Source: Enterovibrio nigricans DSM 22720 (GTDB lineage Bacteria > Pseudomonadota > Gammaproteobacteria > Enterobacterales > Vibrionaceae). Taken from it: a DNA stretch of 64,000 bases. The translations under genes and the position numbers were made by a program. The stretch spans positions 1 to 64,000 of the forward strand of contig NZ_FUXU01000005.1 of assembly GCF_900167155.1 (NCBI RefSeq), given 5' to 3'. Under the pieces are notes generated by a model. It was not told where the DNA came from. It saw nothing but the letters and a program-made list of their open reading frames with translations, and searched no databases. This document shows positions 1-10,931 of the stretch, in pieces. The first letter of the stretch is position 1, and every line of letters begins with the position of its first letter.

Positions 1-334
1 CCCACCACGAGAAGGGGCTGCATTCTGGGAACAAGGACACCCTCGCAATTTAGCAGTAGGTTGTCAAAAGCTCTACGGCTCCAACAAGAAGTGGAAAAAG
101 CGGTATGGCTATCACAAGCGCTCACTATCAGAGACAGCAATGTACCGAGTAAAACAGCTGCTAGGTGGGAAATTAAGCCTAAGAAATTACAATGCTCAGG
201 TTGGCGAGACTTACGCTATGATCAAAGCGCTGAACAAGCTTACAGGACTGGGTATGCCTGAAACTCAGTATATTGCTTAAGAACCGAACAACTTTAGGCT
301 GCCATGTCTTCCAACCGAATTAAGCAACAAAGCC
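1..334 (+). mobile_element. Right end of an IS5-family insertion sequence (partial)
   Basis: The window opens inside an insertion sequence. The C-terminal part of an IS5-type transposase is followed by about 50 bases of noncoding DNA ending in a terminal-repeat-like sequence at about 315-334, which reads GGCTTTGTTGCTTAATTCGG on the minus strand. That is typical of the right end of the IS903/IS5 group in Vibrionaceae. Immediately beyond it the sequence becomes a YjiH-family gene lacking its beginning, so the boundary near 334 is placed both by the repeat and by where homologous protein sequence resumes. The left end and any target duplication lie outside the window. Confidence 0.75.
2..280 (+). 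CDS. IS5-family transposase, C-terminal fragment
   Basis: The reading frame open from base 2 encodes 92 residues before a TAA at 278-280. It begins PPREGAAFWEQGHPRNLAVG and continues with a Lys/Arg-rich segment (NKKWKKRYGYHKRSLSETAMYR), characteristic of the C-terminal end of IS5/IS903-group DDE transposases. It contains the late E-x6-Y-R type element (SETAMYRVKQLLG), compatible with the final acidic catalytic residue and following helix. The N-terminal DDE residues are upstream of the window, so activity of the whole protein cannot be judged. The frame itself is intact to the stop. Confidence 0.8.
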   Translation, partial: PPREGAAFWEQGHPRNLAVGCQKLYGSNKKWKKRYGYHKRSLSETAMYRVKQLLGGKLSLRNYNAQVGETYAMIKALNKLTGLGMPETQYIA

Positions 335-1185
335 GTGTTTTGATGCAACCAATCATGCAACCTATATGGAAGACCCCGGGTAGATCTGCAATTGATGCTG
401 TCGCTTCGTTTGTTGGAAGTTACTCCTTAGGGATACTGATAACGAATCGTATGTTTGTTGCTGGGCATTACTCTCAAAGGGATGCGGCTATTATTGCGAC
501 GGGTTTCTCAACGGTATCCGTGACTTTTATGATTATCGTCGCTCGCACACTTGGCCTGATGGATATTTGGAATGTTTACTTTTTAACAACTATTTCTGTG
601 ACGTTTATTGTTACCGCTATCACTGTACGCCTTCCCCCATTAAGCAAGTTAAACCCTGGTGCTGATTTGCCTGAGCCTAAGATTGAGAATGGAAAACGCT
701 TGGAAACAGCTTGTAAAGCAGGATTGACTACCGCCCGAGAAGCCCCAGGATTGATAAAGAACATACACTCTACCTTTGTCGATGGGCTGAAGATGGCAAT
801 GTCAATCCTACCTTCTATCATGTCCATTGGTGTAGCAGGTCTGCTGTTGGCTAAGTATACGCCAGTGTTTGAATGGATCGGCTGGGTCTTCTATCCGTTT
901 ATTGCTGTCTGGGGTATGGAAGATGCGTTAGCGTTGTCTCAAGCTTCTGCTGCAGGTTTGGCGGAGATGTTTCTGCCGGCATTACTTATGAAAGATGCAC
1001 TGTTGGAAGCACGATTTGTTACTGGGATAATTTGCGTTTCTTCGATTTTGTTTTTCTCCGCATCAATTCCTTGTATTTTGTCTACAAAGATTCCTATTTC
1101 GATTGTTCAGATTGTCTCTATCTGGTTTGTACGCACAGCTCTGAGCCTGTTTATCTCTGTTCCTATCGTCAAACTCATACTTTGA
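335..1185 (+). pseudogene. YjiH-family nucleoside-recognition (GATE) membrane protein, 5' end removed by the IS
   Basis: From about 343 the frame encodes MQPIMQPIWKTPGRSAIDAV followed by several hydrophobic segments, matching the interior and C-terminal half of YjiH-family 'nucleoside recognition' membrane proteins, normally about 430-460 residues. Only about 280 residues remain and the expected N-terminal membrane segments are absent. The frame runs upstream without a stop into the IS end, giving an ATG at 304 and a 293-codon hybrid whose first ten residues come from the IS. Whether that hybrid is made is unknown. YjiH proteins usually work with a YjiG partner, which is not seen here. Most likely a broken gene. 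Confidence 0.7.
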
Positions 1186-1189
1186 AAAT

Positions 1190-1400
1190 AGACTCGATTT
1201 TTGGGCATGACGACGGAGTGCTTCGTCCTAAAAAGCGAATGATCCTTCACGACGACATGAGGGAGCAAGTACCTTTGCTGCCAACAGGCAACGACCTTCG
1301 TTGAGGCCACTGCCATAAGTCTGCTGAGCGGAGGGAAAGGCATCCTGTGAAGAAATAGTAGTGAAGCAGTCCATTCGCTCATTTCTATATCTAAAGAGAA
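1190..1400 (+). ncRNA. Candidate structured RNA or leader, unidentified
   Basis: This noncoding stretch is rich in short GC-containing complementary segments, unlike the AT-rich DNA on either side. It contains GACGACGGAGTGCTTCGTC (a hairpin at about 1207-1225), GGCCACTGCCAT near 1302 paired at a distance with GGGAAAGGC near 1333, and an AGTGAA/TTCGCT stem at about 1360-1380. The CACTGCCAT...GGGAA arrangement resembles part of the cobalamin riboswitch core, but I cannot match the flanking conserved blocks, so I do not claim that class. It is followed by a Rho-independent terminator. It could also be only the 3' untranslated region of the broken upstream gene. Confidence 0.25.
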
Positions 1401-1423
1401 TAATATCCAACTGATTGAATTAG

Positions 1424-1449
1424 AAAGGCACGCTTAGCGTGCTTTTTTC
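1424..1449 (+). terminator. Rho-independent terminator
   Basis: A GGCACGC/GCGTGCT hairpin preceded by A residues and followed by a six-T run. It closes the transcript of the YjiH remnant or of the candidate RNA before it. Confidence 0.8.
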
Positions 1450-1770
1450 TTACCTGAATTAAATTCATCGCTTCTCTCAATAGCGTGACGCGGTTGTGGA
1501 TAATCTTGGCGAATACTGTCCGGAAGCTTGAGGCGTGACAAAAATGTGCCTCATGTTATTTTCGTGAAATCATCTTGTTTGTTCCATGTTTTTATTGTGT
1601 GTTGATTTTGAATTTTTGCGCTGCTATACGTGTTTTGAATGTTATTTGTGACTACCAAATAAATTAAATCCGTGTATTTTGTTCTGCTGAATAATTATTA
1701 CGTCGTTGTGACTTTTGTTCCTAAAAAGACATAAACGATGCAAACACACTTTAACCATGGAGCTTTTTTT
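1450..1770 (+). promoter_or_regulatory. AT-rich upstream region of the first AbgT gene
   Basis: About 320 bases without a credible gene. It is AT-rich and holds two sequences reminiscent of ARG boxes, TGAATGTTATTTG at about 1636 and TGAATAATTATTAC at 1688, but neither is convincing and their spacing is not the usual tandem. The Shine-Dalgarno GGAG at 1759-1762 decides the start at 1771. Confidence 0.35.
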
Positions 1771-3330
1771 ATGAGTAACCATGCTATGGATAACATTCCA
1801 GACGCGCCAAAAAGCGCAATGGATAAATTTCTCAATGGGATTGAGAAAGCAGGGAACAAGATCCCTGATCCTGCGCTTCTGTTCTTTTACGGATTATTGA
1901 TTGTTTGGGGCCTGTCCGCCGTTCTTTCTCAAGTCGATTTTGGCTTGATCCACCCTGTTACTGGCCAGGCTGTAGAAATCAATAACCTTCTGACGGGTGA
2001 AGCTCTTGCTCACTTTTTGGCGAACATGGTAACCACGTTTACCAGCTTTGCGCCAATGGGTATCGTACTGGTTGCGATGCTGGGTGTGGGTGTTGCTGAT
2101 GCTTCAGGCTTCATCACCACTGGTCTGAAGAAAATGCTAAACGTGACGCCAAAGAAACTGCTGACACCAGCATTGATTCTTGTCGCGATCGTTTCTCACA
2201 CTGCGGCTGACGCAGGCTACGTTCTGGTTATCCCTCTTGGTGGTATCATCTTCCACGCGGCAGGTCGTCATCCTCTAGTAGGTATTGCGGCGGCGTTTGC
2301 GGGCGTATCAGGTGGTTTCTCAGCAAACTTCATCCCTGCGGGTATTGACCCACTGTTGGCGGGCTTCACGCAGTCAGCTGCACAGGTTCTGGACAAAGAC
2401 TACGTGGTTAACCCACTGGCGAACCTGTACTTCACAGGCCTGTCTTCATTCCTGATTGTGGCAATCGGCTGGTATGTTACCGAGAAAATCATCGAACCTC
2501 GTTTGAGCAAACTGCCAATCGACGAAGATGCAGAGAAAGCACCAGATTTAGGTAGCTTTACGGCGACTGAAAGTAAGGCATTTAGCCGCGCAAGTCTGGC
2601 TATGCTGGCGGGTATTGCGGTTCTGATTGTTGCACTGATCCCTGAGTCGTCTGCTCTGCGTTCTCCTGAAGGTGAACTGACCGCATTCTCTGCACCACTG
2701 ATGAAGTCTATCGTTCCGTTGATTTTCATCCTGTTCGTGATTCCAGGTGTGGTATACGGCCGCGTAGCGGGCACGTTTGCAAGCCAAAGCGACATCATTA
2801 AAGCGATGAGCACCACCATGTCTACCATGGGTAGCTACTTGGTGATGTCTTTCTTCTGTGCGCAGTTCCTTGTGGCATTCAGCCAGTCGAACATCGGTAC
2901 ACTGCTGGCACTGGAAGGCGCGGCGTTCCTGAAAGCACTGAACATGCCGGGTCAGCTGACCATCATCGGTATGATTCTGCTGACAGCGTGTGTGAACCTG
3001 TTGATCGGTTCTGCATCTGCGAAGTGGGCACTGATTGGTCCTATCCTTGTACCAATGCTGATGGCTCTGGGTATTTCTCCAGAACTGTCTCAAGCGGCTT
3101 ACCGTGTAGGTGACTCTGTTTCTAACATCATTTCACCTCTGATGGTGTTCTTCCCACTGGTTGTTGTTTACTGTCAACGCTACGTGAAGAGCACGGGTAT
3201 CGGTACTCTGGCGTCTATGATGATGCCGTACTCGATTGCGATGTTGATCGGCTGGAGCTTGTTCCTGCTGGCGTACTGGGCATTGGGCATTCCACTAGGT
3301 ATCCAAGCACCGTACACTTACGGCATGTAA
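1771..3330 (+). CDS. AbgT-family transporter (first copy)
   Basis: Encodes 519 residues of a hydrophobic polytopic membrane protein of the AbgT family (named for E. coli AbgT, p-aminobenzoyl-glutamate uptake; other members export sulfonamide-like compounds). Family hallmarks are the N-terminal IEKAGNKIPDPALLFFYGLL, the GVGVADASGF segment, HTAADAGYVLVIPLGG, FAGVSGGFSANFIP, and late SASAKWALIGPILVPML with YRVGDSVSNIISPLM. ATG at 1771 is preferred to 1738 because GGAG lies 8 bases ahead. Transport is expected to be ion-coupled across the inner membrane. A related gene of nearly equal length follows 440 bases downstream with its own promoter region, so they are probably separately expressed paralogues. 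The true substrate cannot be read from sequence. Confidence 0.88.
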   Translation: MSNHAMDNIPDAPKSAMDKFLNGIEKAGNKIPDPALLFFYGLLIVWGLSAVLSQVDFGLIHPVTGQAVEINNLLTGEALAHFLANMVTTFTSFAPMGIVLVAMLGVGVADASGFITTGLKKMLNVTPKKLLTPALILVAIVSHTAADAGYVLVIPLGGIIFHAAGRHPLVGIAAAFAGVSGGFSANFIPAGIDPLLAGFTQSAAQVLDKDYVVNPLANLYFTGLSSFLIVAIGWYVTEKIIEPRLSKLPIDEDAEKAPDLGSFTATESKAFSRASLAMLAGIAVLIVALIPESSALRSPEGELTAFSAPLMKSIVPLIFILFVIPGVVYGRVAGTFASQSDIIKAMSTTMSTMGSYLVMSFFCAQFLVAFSQSNIGTLLALEGAAFLKALNMPGQLTIIGMILLTACVNLLIGSASAKWALIGPILVPMLMALGISPELSQAAYRVGDSVSNIISPLMVFFPLVVVYCQRYVKSTGIGTLASMMMPYSIAMLIGWSLFLLAYWALGIPLGIQAPYTYGM

Positions 3331-3350
3331 TTTCAGCACTGTATATTCTC

Positions 3351-3379
3351 AAGCCCTGCCATGTGCAGGGCTTTTTTTT
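3351..3379 (+). terminator. Rho-independent terminator after first AbgT gene
   Basis: AAGCCCTG...CAGGGCTT stem with a short loop and an eight-T tract directly after it. Confidence 0.9.
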
Positions 3380-3769
3380 GCCTGTCTATCCATCGCCCCC
3401 ACGAGATCTCTCTAGCTTAGTTGTACATCTGTGCCCAGAGAGGTGGATTTGCCGTGCTACATATTCATAACACTAATAAAACGAAGTTATATACAATAAA
3501 ATATCGCCAAAAAATATTACTAAGTTTTATCATCTGCTTTATTTGTAATCAGTCGTATATAACGCTGAAAACCTCACCATTCATGAATATTCCACTATTT
3601 TCATGGTTGTTTGTTGATATTTAATGCCGCCAGCTGCGTTTTTTAGTGTTTTACACTGGATTAATCATTTGCTACTTTCGAGTCGAAAAATTACGGATAC
3701 ACCCGAAAACACACGTGATTTAACACCGTGTGGTGATTTCGGAAACACTCATCGAATAGGTGGTACGAA
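3380..3769 (+). promoter_or_regulatory. AT-rich upstream region of the second AbgT gene
   Basis: About 390 bases with no believable gene; the longest open frame (67 codons at 3421-3624) lacks a ribosome-binding site and has the composition of noncoding DNA. An imperfect inverted repeat built on CACACG and CCGTGTG spans about 3705-3735, just upstream of the gene, and might be an operator. AGGTGG at 3759-3764 is the ribosome-binding site of the next gene. Confidence 0.35.
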
Positions 3770-5326
3770 ATGAGTCAAGTTTCACAAGGAGCGCCTCAAC
3801 AGAGCGGCGCGATTGCGTTCATTGAACGTGTAGGTAAAAAGATCCCCGATCCCGTTATCATTTTTATGTTCCTTTTTGTTGGTGCACTGGCACTAACGGG
3901 TTTGATCGGTGGCATGGAATTCCAAACAACAGGTGCAGATGGTCAACCTGTTAGTCATACCGTTAAGAGCATGCTGGCAACTGAAAACGTTCGCTGGATG
4001 TTCGACAATGCGATTCTGGAAAACTGGTTGAAGTTCGGCCACGGTGTTCTGGGCGTTATCCTAGTTGTTATGCTGGGTGTGGGTATCGCAGAAAACTCAG
4101 GTCTACTGGGTGCAGTGATTAAGCGTGTTGGTTTGAAGCTGAACGAAAAATGGCTGCCAATGCTGCTGATTTTCCTCGGTATCATGAGCTCTATCGCGAC
4201 GGATGCAGGCTACCTCGTACTGATCCCATTGGCGGGTATGCTTTATGCGGGCGTGGGTAAAAACCCATTGATCGGTATGGCAGCAGCATTCGCAGGTGTA
4301 TCAGCGGGCTTTAGTGCAAACCTTATCCCTGCAACGCCAATCGACGTTATCGTTGGTTTGAATGCGCGTGTATTCGCTGAAGCGCAGGGCGTACCGTTCA
4401 CTACCGCAGACGGTGTTGAGCTGAACCCAGCGACCATGCACTACTTCTTCATCGCTGTTTCAACCTTTATGCTGGCGATTCTGGGTGCATGGGTGACCAA
4501 GCGTTTCGTTGCGCCGCGCCTTGAGAAAATGTCTTACGTGATTCCAGAAGATCTGGAGCAAAAAGACTTTGCAGTGAGCAATGAAGAACAAAAAGGTCTG
4601 CGTGCTGCAGGTCTAGGTTTGGTGGCATCACTGGCAGCGATTGTTGCGTTGGCGATGGGTCCATTAGCACCGTATACCGATGCGGCTGGCCGCACTGTTA
4701 CACCATACATGAACAACGTGATTCTGCTGATCGCCATGGTGTTTGCGGTAACGGGTATTTGTTTTGGTTACAGCACCGGTAAATTCAAATCACTGCAAGA
4801 CGTGGTTAACGCCATGGTTAAGCAGATGAACACCTTCGGTTACGTTCTGGTTCTGACTTTCTTCAGCCACAACTTCCTGGCGGTACTGAGCTACTCGGGT
4901 CTGGGTGTGTACATCACGTACTTGGGTGCGACATCATTGTCAGCATTGGGCTTAGAAAACTACCCAACGCTGTTGATCATTGGCTTTATTATTACGACGG
5001 CGATCATCAACCTGTTTGTCGGTGGTTTGACGTCGAAGTGGATGCTATTGGGCCCAATCTTTATCCCAATGCTTTACCAAGTTAACCCGAACATGACACC
5101 AGATGTAGTTTCTGCAGCATTCCGTGTTGCTGACTCATCAACGAATATCATCACACCGATGATGACTTACGCGGGTGTTATTCTGGCATTCATGCGTAAG
5201 TACAAGCCTGAGCTGACGTTCGGTGATGTGATTGCGATGATGGTGCCATACTCGGCAGCGTTCCTGACGGTTTGGACAGGTCTGTTGATTGCATTCTTTA
5301 CCTTCAATATTCCACTGGGCTTCTAA
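3770..5326 (+). CDS. AbgT-family transporter (second copy)
   Basis: Encodes 518 residues, a second AbgT-family polytopic transporter. It shows the same landmarks as its neighbour: FIERVGKKIPDPVIIFMFLF at the N-terminus, MLGVGIAENSGLLG, SSIATDAGYLVLIPLAG, FAGVSAGFSANLIPATPID, and GGLTSKWMLLGPIFIPML followed by FRVADSSTNIITPMM. The start has AGGTGG six bases upstream. The two proteins differ enough along their length to be old paralogues, perhaps with different substrates (aminobenzoyl-glutamate, dipeptides or similar anions), rather than a recent duplication. A terminator follows, so it is a single-gene unit. Confidence 0.88.
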   Translation: MSQVSQGAPQQSGAIAFIERVGKKIPDPVIIFMFLFVGALALTGLIGGMEFQTTGADGQPVSHTVKSMLATENVRWMFDNAILENWLKFGHGVLGVILVVMLGVGIAENSGLLGAVIKRVGLKLNEKWLPMLLIFLGIMSSIATDAGYLVLIPLAGMLYAGVGKNPLIGMAAAFAGVSAGFSANLIPATPIDVIVGLNARVFAEAQGVPFTTADGVELNPATMHYFFIAVSTFMLAILGAWVTKRFVAPRLEKMSYVIPEDLEQKDFAVSNEEQKGLRAAGLGLVASLAAIVALAMGPLAPYTDAAGRTVTPYMNNVILLIAMVFAVTGICFGYSTGKFKSLQDVVNAMVKQMNTFGYVLVLTFFSHNFLAVLSYSGLGVYITYLGATSLSALGLENYPTLLIIGFIITTAIINLFVGGLTSKWMLLGPIFIPMLYQVNPNMTPDVVSAAFRVADSSTNIITPMMTYAGVILAFMRKYKPELTFGDVIAMMVPYSAAFLTVWTGLLIAFFTFNIPLGF

Positions 5327-5350
5327 GTTTCCTCAGTGATATTGAAATGA

Positions 5351-5377
5351 AAAACCCGGCTTAGCCGGGTTTTTTTA
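5351..5377 (+). terminator. Rho-independent terminator after second AbgT gene
   Basis: AAACCCGGC/GCCGGGTTT stem with a three-base loop and seven Ts. Confidence 0.92.
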
Positions 5378-5401
5378 TGCCAATTGGAAAGTTATCAATC
5401 G

Positions 5402-6247
5402 TTATTTCTTCAGGTGTTCAGCGTGGAATCGAAGGTGATCGTCGATAAAGCTAGAAATGAAGTAATAGCTGTGGTCGTAACCTTCTTGCATACGAAGTTC
5501 CAATGCGTAGCCTGCATCTTCTGCAGCACTGACCAGATTCTCCGGTTTTAACTGTTCATGCAAGAATTGGTCTGCATCACCCTGATCAATCAACATTGGC
5601 ACATGGTGTTCTGCCGATTTGATCAGTGCACAGGCGTCATATTCAAGCCAGCTCGATCTGTCTTCACCTAAATAGTTGGTAAAGGCTTTTTCTCCCCAAG
5701 GCACTGCCGCAGGATTGGCGATCGGGCTAAATGCCGACACTGAGCGGTATGCGTCGCTATTTTTTAGCGCGATGGTCAGTGCGCCATGGCCGCCCATGCT
5801 GTGGCCCGAAATCGCTTTGACATCACTGACAGGAAAATGGCCTTCAACGATAGATGGCAATTCCTTTACGACATAATCGTACATTTGATAGTAGCGATTC
5901 CACGGTGCCTCGGTCGCGTTCAGATAAAATCCTGCACCAATACCAAAATCGTATGCACCGTCTGGGTCATCAGGGATACTGTCGCCACGAGGGCTTGTAT
6001 CGGGGGCGACAATGGCAATACCGAGTTCCGCTGCAACGCGATGAGCCCCTGCTTTTTGCATGAAGTTTTCATCTGTACACGTCAGTCCCGACAACCAATA
6101 AAGCACAGGAACCTTGTTTGACTCCGACGCTTGTGGGGGCAGGAAAATCGCAAAGCGCATCGGACAATGAACAGTGCGTGACGTATGCGTGTACTGTTTA
6201 TGCCAACCACCAAAACTGCGGTTGCTGCTGCTGTTTTCTAGGCTCAT
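5402..6247 (-). CDS. S-formylglutathione hydrolase
   Basis: A 281-residue esterase-D type alpha/beta hydrolase that splits S-formylglutathione into formate and glutathione, the second step of glutathione-dependent formaldehyde detoxification in the cytoplasm. Motifs are [25 protein letters not shown], the nucleophile elbow [10 protein letters not shown] with the catalytic Ser, DQGDADQFL (Asp) and GYDHSYYFI (His), so the triad is complete. The start at 6247 has GGAG six bases upstream; a longer frame to 6286 lacks such a site. It lies 62 bases downstream of the formaldehyde dehydrogenase gene, surely in one operon. It corresponds to FrmB/YeiG of E. coli; I cannot tell which symbol the species uses. 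Confidence 0.93.
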   Translation of the reverse strand: MSLENSSSNRSFGGWHKQYTHTSRTVHCPMRFAIFLPPQASESNKVPVLYWLSGLTCTDENFMQKAGAHRVAAELGIAIVAPDTSPRGDSIPDDPDGAYDFGIGAGFYLNATEAPWNRYYQMYDYVVKELPSIVEGHFPVSDVKAISGHSMGGHGALTIALKNSDAYRSVSAFSPIANPAAVPWGEKAFTNYLGEDRSSWLEYDACALIKSAEHHVPMLIDQGDADQFLHEQLKPENLVSAAEDAGYALELRMQEGYDHSYYFISSFIDDHLRFHAEHLKK

Positions 6248-6309
6248 ATTGGGCTCCAAAGCAGGCTCGCGTGAGAGAGCCTGCACCGGGTTACTTTTCT
6301 TAAGGAAGA

Positions 6310-7464
<1,155 letters not shown>

Positions 7465-7621
7465 TCAGCCCTTCAAAAACTAACCGTAGGAGAAATCGCA
7501 ACCCTAAGTGTGTCCACTTCTGTGACAACTGGGTATTGCTTATCTATGGGGCCTAGTTTATTTGTTTCTCGCTCAGTGATAATCCATAATCCCAATAATT
7601 GACTTTTACTGGTGTGTAATA

Positions 7622-8527
7622 ATGACGAGTTGGCAGGGCATTTCTGAGTTTTTGGCCGTAGTGGAGACCGCCAGTTTTACCAAAGCGGCGCAGCGTTTGG
7701 GGACATCAACTGCACATGTCAGTCGGCAGGTTGCTATTTTGGAAGACCGGTTGAATACGCGGCTTTTTTTCAGAACGACCCGTCGTGTTTCCGTGACGGA
7801 AGAAGGCGATATTTACTATCAACATTGCCGAATGCTGGCGGACGGGATCAAAGAAGCGGAAAGCGCAGTGACCCAACTGCGTGAGACACCAAGCGGACAT
7901 ATCAAGTTAACAGCCCCGGTGACGTACGGCGAGAAGATGATCATGCCCTTGGTCCTCGACTTCATGCAAATGCATCCTGATATCCAAGTGGATGTTGATC
8001 TCACTAATACTCCGTTGGATTTAATTAATTCGGGCTGTGATTTTGCGATTCGACTCGGGCGACTGAATGATTCCTCGATGGTGTGCAAGCGTCTGGCGAC
8101 GAGAAAGCTGATTGTTTGCGGATCGCCAGATTATCTGTCCATTAATGGCACCCCGCATACTTTGTCTGAGTTACCCCAGTTTAACTGTTTGTTAGGACAG
8201 CATGATTACTGGCGATTCAGAGAGAATGGCAAAGAGCGGTCTGTACGTGTTCGGGGGAGCCTTCGCTGTAACAGCGGTTTGGCGTTATTGGAGGCCGCTG
8301 TCAGAGACATAGGGCTTATACAGCTCCCTGATTATTATCTTGATGAAGCGTTAGCATCTGGTGCATTGGTGAAAGTGCTCAATGCGTATCAGGATATGGA
8401 AGAGGGGATTTGGGCGCTGTTTCCTCACCGTCGACTGCAACCGCTTCGCGTTAAATTGCTGGTGGATTTTTTGGCTGATAATTTGACGGAAAAAAGTGCA
8501 AATACGGTGAAGCTGGTGTCAGCGTAA
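7622..8527 (+). CDS. LysR-family regulator, divergent from the formaldehyde operon
   Basis: A 301-residue LysR-type regulator. The N-terminal winged helix (residues about 1-60: ISEFLAVVETASFTKAAQRLGTSTAHVSRQVAILEDRL) is followed by the linker and a periplasmic-binding-like effector domain. Divergent placement next to frmA is the classic LysR arrangement, and LysR proteins next to frmA/esterase pairs are commonly their activators, so control of formaldehyde detoxification is inferred. The effector is not evident. It ends about 50 bases before the tadA start, and read-through into tadA is possible because no terminator is seen between them. Confidence 0.85.
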   Translation: MTSWQGISEFLAVVETASFTKAAQRLGTSTAHVSRQVAILEDRLNTRLFFRTTRRVSVTEEGDIYYQHCRMLADGIKEAESAVTQLRETPSGHIKLTAPVTYGEKMIMPLVLDFMQMHPDIQVDVDLTNTPLDLINSGCDFAIRLGRLNDSSMVCKRLATRKLIVCGSPDYLSINGTPHTLSELPQFNCLLGQHDYWRFRENGKERSVRVRGSLRCNSGLALLEAAVRDIGLIQLPDYYLDEALASGALVKVLNAYQDMEEGIWALFPHRRLQPLRVKLLVDFLADNLTEKSANTVKLVSA

Positions 8528-9261
<734 letters not shown>

Positions 9262-9275
9262 CGATTTCTTTTCCT

Positions 9276-9308
9276 TTTTAAAGAAAAAGCGCAGCCAGTG
9301 CTGCGCTT
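9276..9308 (-). terminator. Rho-independent terminator of mltF
   Basis: An eight-base stem AAGCGCAG/CTGCGCTT (arms 9287-9294 and 9301-9308), followed on the minus strand by a T-rich tract. It lies 58 bases beyond the mltF stop. Confidence 0.8.
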
Positions 9309-9365
9309 CTCGAAGACCTGACTTAACAGGTTATAACTTGCGAGTGTGAACACACTATGACAAGT

Positions 9366-10931
9366 CTAGTTGCCTTGGTTATTTTCAGTGTGGCTGTCAG
9401 CGTCCTTTTCTGCTCCAGATTTCCCGTCTGCGGGCTTCTGCGTTTCGCTTTCAACAGTGTCTGTCACCAAAACGTTGCCATTTTCTGTTGGTTGCTCGAC
9501 AACGATGGTTTGAAGGCTATCCAGATTGTCACTTAAATCCGCTTGAATCGCCTGCGCTTTTTCTTGTTCATAACCAACAATGCTTTGGTAATAACGACGA
9601 ATATTCTCTACATAGCTCAATGCTTCGTAGCCGCGAGCATAACCGTAACGTGTTTGCTTGTAGTACTGACGTTTAGCCAATAGTGGAAGGCGTTGTTTTA
9701 CGTCAGCCCAGGCATCAGGGTTACCACCTTGTGCTTTAGTTAAGCGCCTAGCATCCATCATGTGGCCAAAACCAATATTGTATGAGGCAAGGGCAAACCA
9801 GATTTTTTCGTGTTCATTCACACTGTCAGGTACGCGACGTAGCATTTGGCTGAGATATGCCGCACCACCACGAATGCTTTGCTCTGGGTCGAGGCGGTTC
9901 TTCACACCCACAGATTTAGCCGTTGGCAATGTCAGCATCATCATGCCACGCACACCTGTTGGTGAGACAGCACGAGGGTTCCAATGTGACTCTTGATAGG
10001 AAAGGGCTGCTAACAAACGCCAGTCGAATTCGTTCGCATATTTCTTAAACAGTGGTTCCCATTTCGGCAAGCGGTTGTCAATAGCACGCAGGAAAGCACG
10101 GGTGTCAACAAAATCGAAACTGTCAACGTGACCGAAGTATTTCTCTTCCATCGCCGCCAGCTCTCCGCTTTGCGTTTTCTTGCCAAAAAATTCAATCAGC
10201 AAGGCATAAACACTGTCATCCTGTGCCTTTTTCATAAACCAGGCGACAGGTTCATCTTCGGTGAGTTCCATCGCGACTGTAATTTCAGGATGGGTACGCT
10301 GAACCAGCGCAATATCGACAGAATCGGCAATGGTGAAATCCAAGACACCATCGGCGACTTGTTTTAGCAGTTCATCATCGTCAGTGTCTTTGACACTCTC
10401 CCACACCAAATCTGGGTATTGGCGTTGGATGCCGTTCAGAGTAAGCGCATGGCTTGAATCTTCAACAACCGCTACGCGGGCACCGTCTTTGTTCAATTCG
10501 GTCAGGTTTCGTGGGCGCCAGTGGCCGTTTTTGTACACCAACTGTTGGCTTACGTAATAATACGCGGGGCCAGGTCGAAAATGTTCAAGTCTGTCTTCTG
10601 TGATCGTGAGACCTGCCGCAATGATGTCGACATCACCACGCTCCAAGGCGGGAAAAAGCCCTGAAAGGGTATACGCAGGTTGCATCTCAAGCTTCACGCC
10701 CAGACTTTGTGCAAATTGAGTGGCTAACTCATAGTCCAATCCGGTAGGACCATTGGGGCCAATATAGTAAGAAAGCTGGTTATTGAGCGTGCCGACACGA
10801 AGGACACCGCGATCTCGGATTTTTTCCACGGCGGTTCGGTCGTCATACTTCCATTCACAACCTGCAATCATGAGCACCATTACGGTGCCAGCAAGCAGTT
10901 GAAAAAGTCGTTTTACAGCGTTAGCGTTCAA
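9366..10931 (-). CDS. mltF: Membrane-bound lytic murein transglycosylase F
   Basis: A 521-residue lipoprotein that cleaves peptidoglycan glycan strands to 1,6-anhydromuropeptides. Residues 1-25 are a lipoprotein signal with lipobox MIAGC (lipidated Cys at about 25). Residues about 40-270 are a solute-binding-protein type (SBP_bac_3) regulatory domain (RGVLRVGTLNNQLSYYIGPN...). Residues about 290-470 are the SLT catalytic domain, with the catalytic Glu in SYQESHWNPRAVSPTGVRG and the ASYNIGFGH signature. The C-terminal tail is acidic and low-complexity. The two-domain layout and length match MltF. It is divergent from purL, as is usual in Vibrionaceae. Confidence 0.95.
   Translation of the reverse strand: MNANAVKRLFQLLAGTVMVLMIAGCEWKYDDRTAVEKIRDRGVLRVGTLNNQLSYYIGPNGPTGLDYELATQFAQSLGVKLEMQPAYTLSGLFPALERGDVDIIAAGLTITEDRLEHFRPGPAYYYVSQQLVYKNGHWRPRNLTELNKDGARVAVVEDSSHALTLNGIQRQYPDLVWESVKDTDDDELLKQVADGVLDFTIADSVDIALVQRTHPEITVAMELTEDEPVAWFMKKAQDDSVYALLIEFFGKKTQSGELAAMEEKYFGHVDSFDFVDTRAFLRAIDNRLPKWEPLFKKYANEFDWRLLAALSYQESHWNPRAVSPTGVRGMMMLTLPTAKSVGVKNRLDPEQSIRGGAAYLSQMLRRVPDSVNEHEKIWFALASYNIGFGHMMDARRLTKAQGGNPDAWADVKQRLPLLAKRQYYKQTRYGYARGYEALSYVENIRRYYQSIVGYEQEKAQAIQADLSDNLDSLQTIVVEQPTENGNVLVTDTVESETQKPADGKSGAEKDADSHTENNQGN

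Noticed and set aside
1190-1400. Lysine riboswitch
   Set aside because: The stretch after the block resembles sequence following the E. coli lysC aptamer, but the aptamer core itself does not match; kept only as an unidentified candidate RNA.
3421-3624. 67-codon plus-strand frame between the two AbgT genes
   Set aside because: No ribosome-binding site, AT-rich noncoding-like composition and no recognisable protein features.
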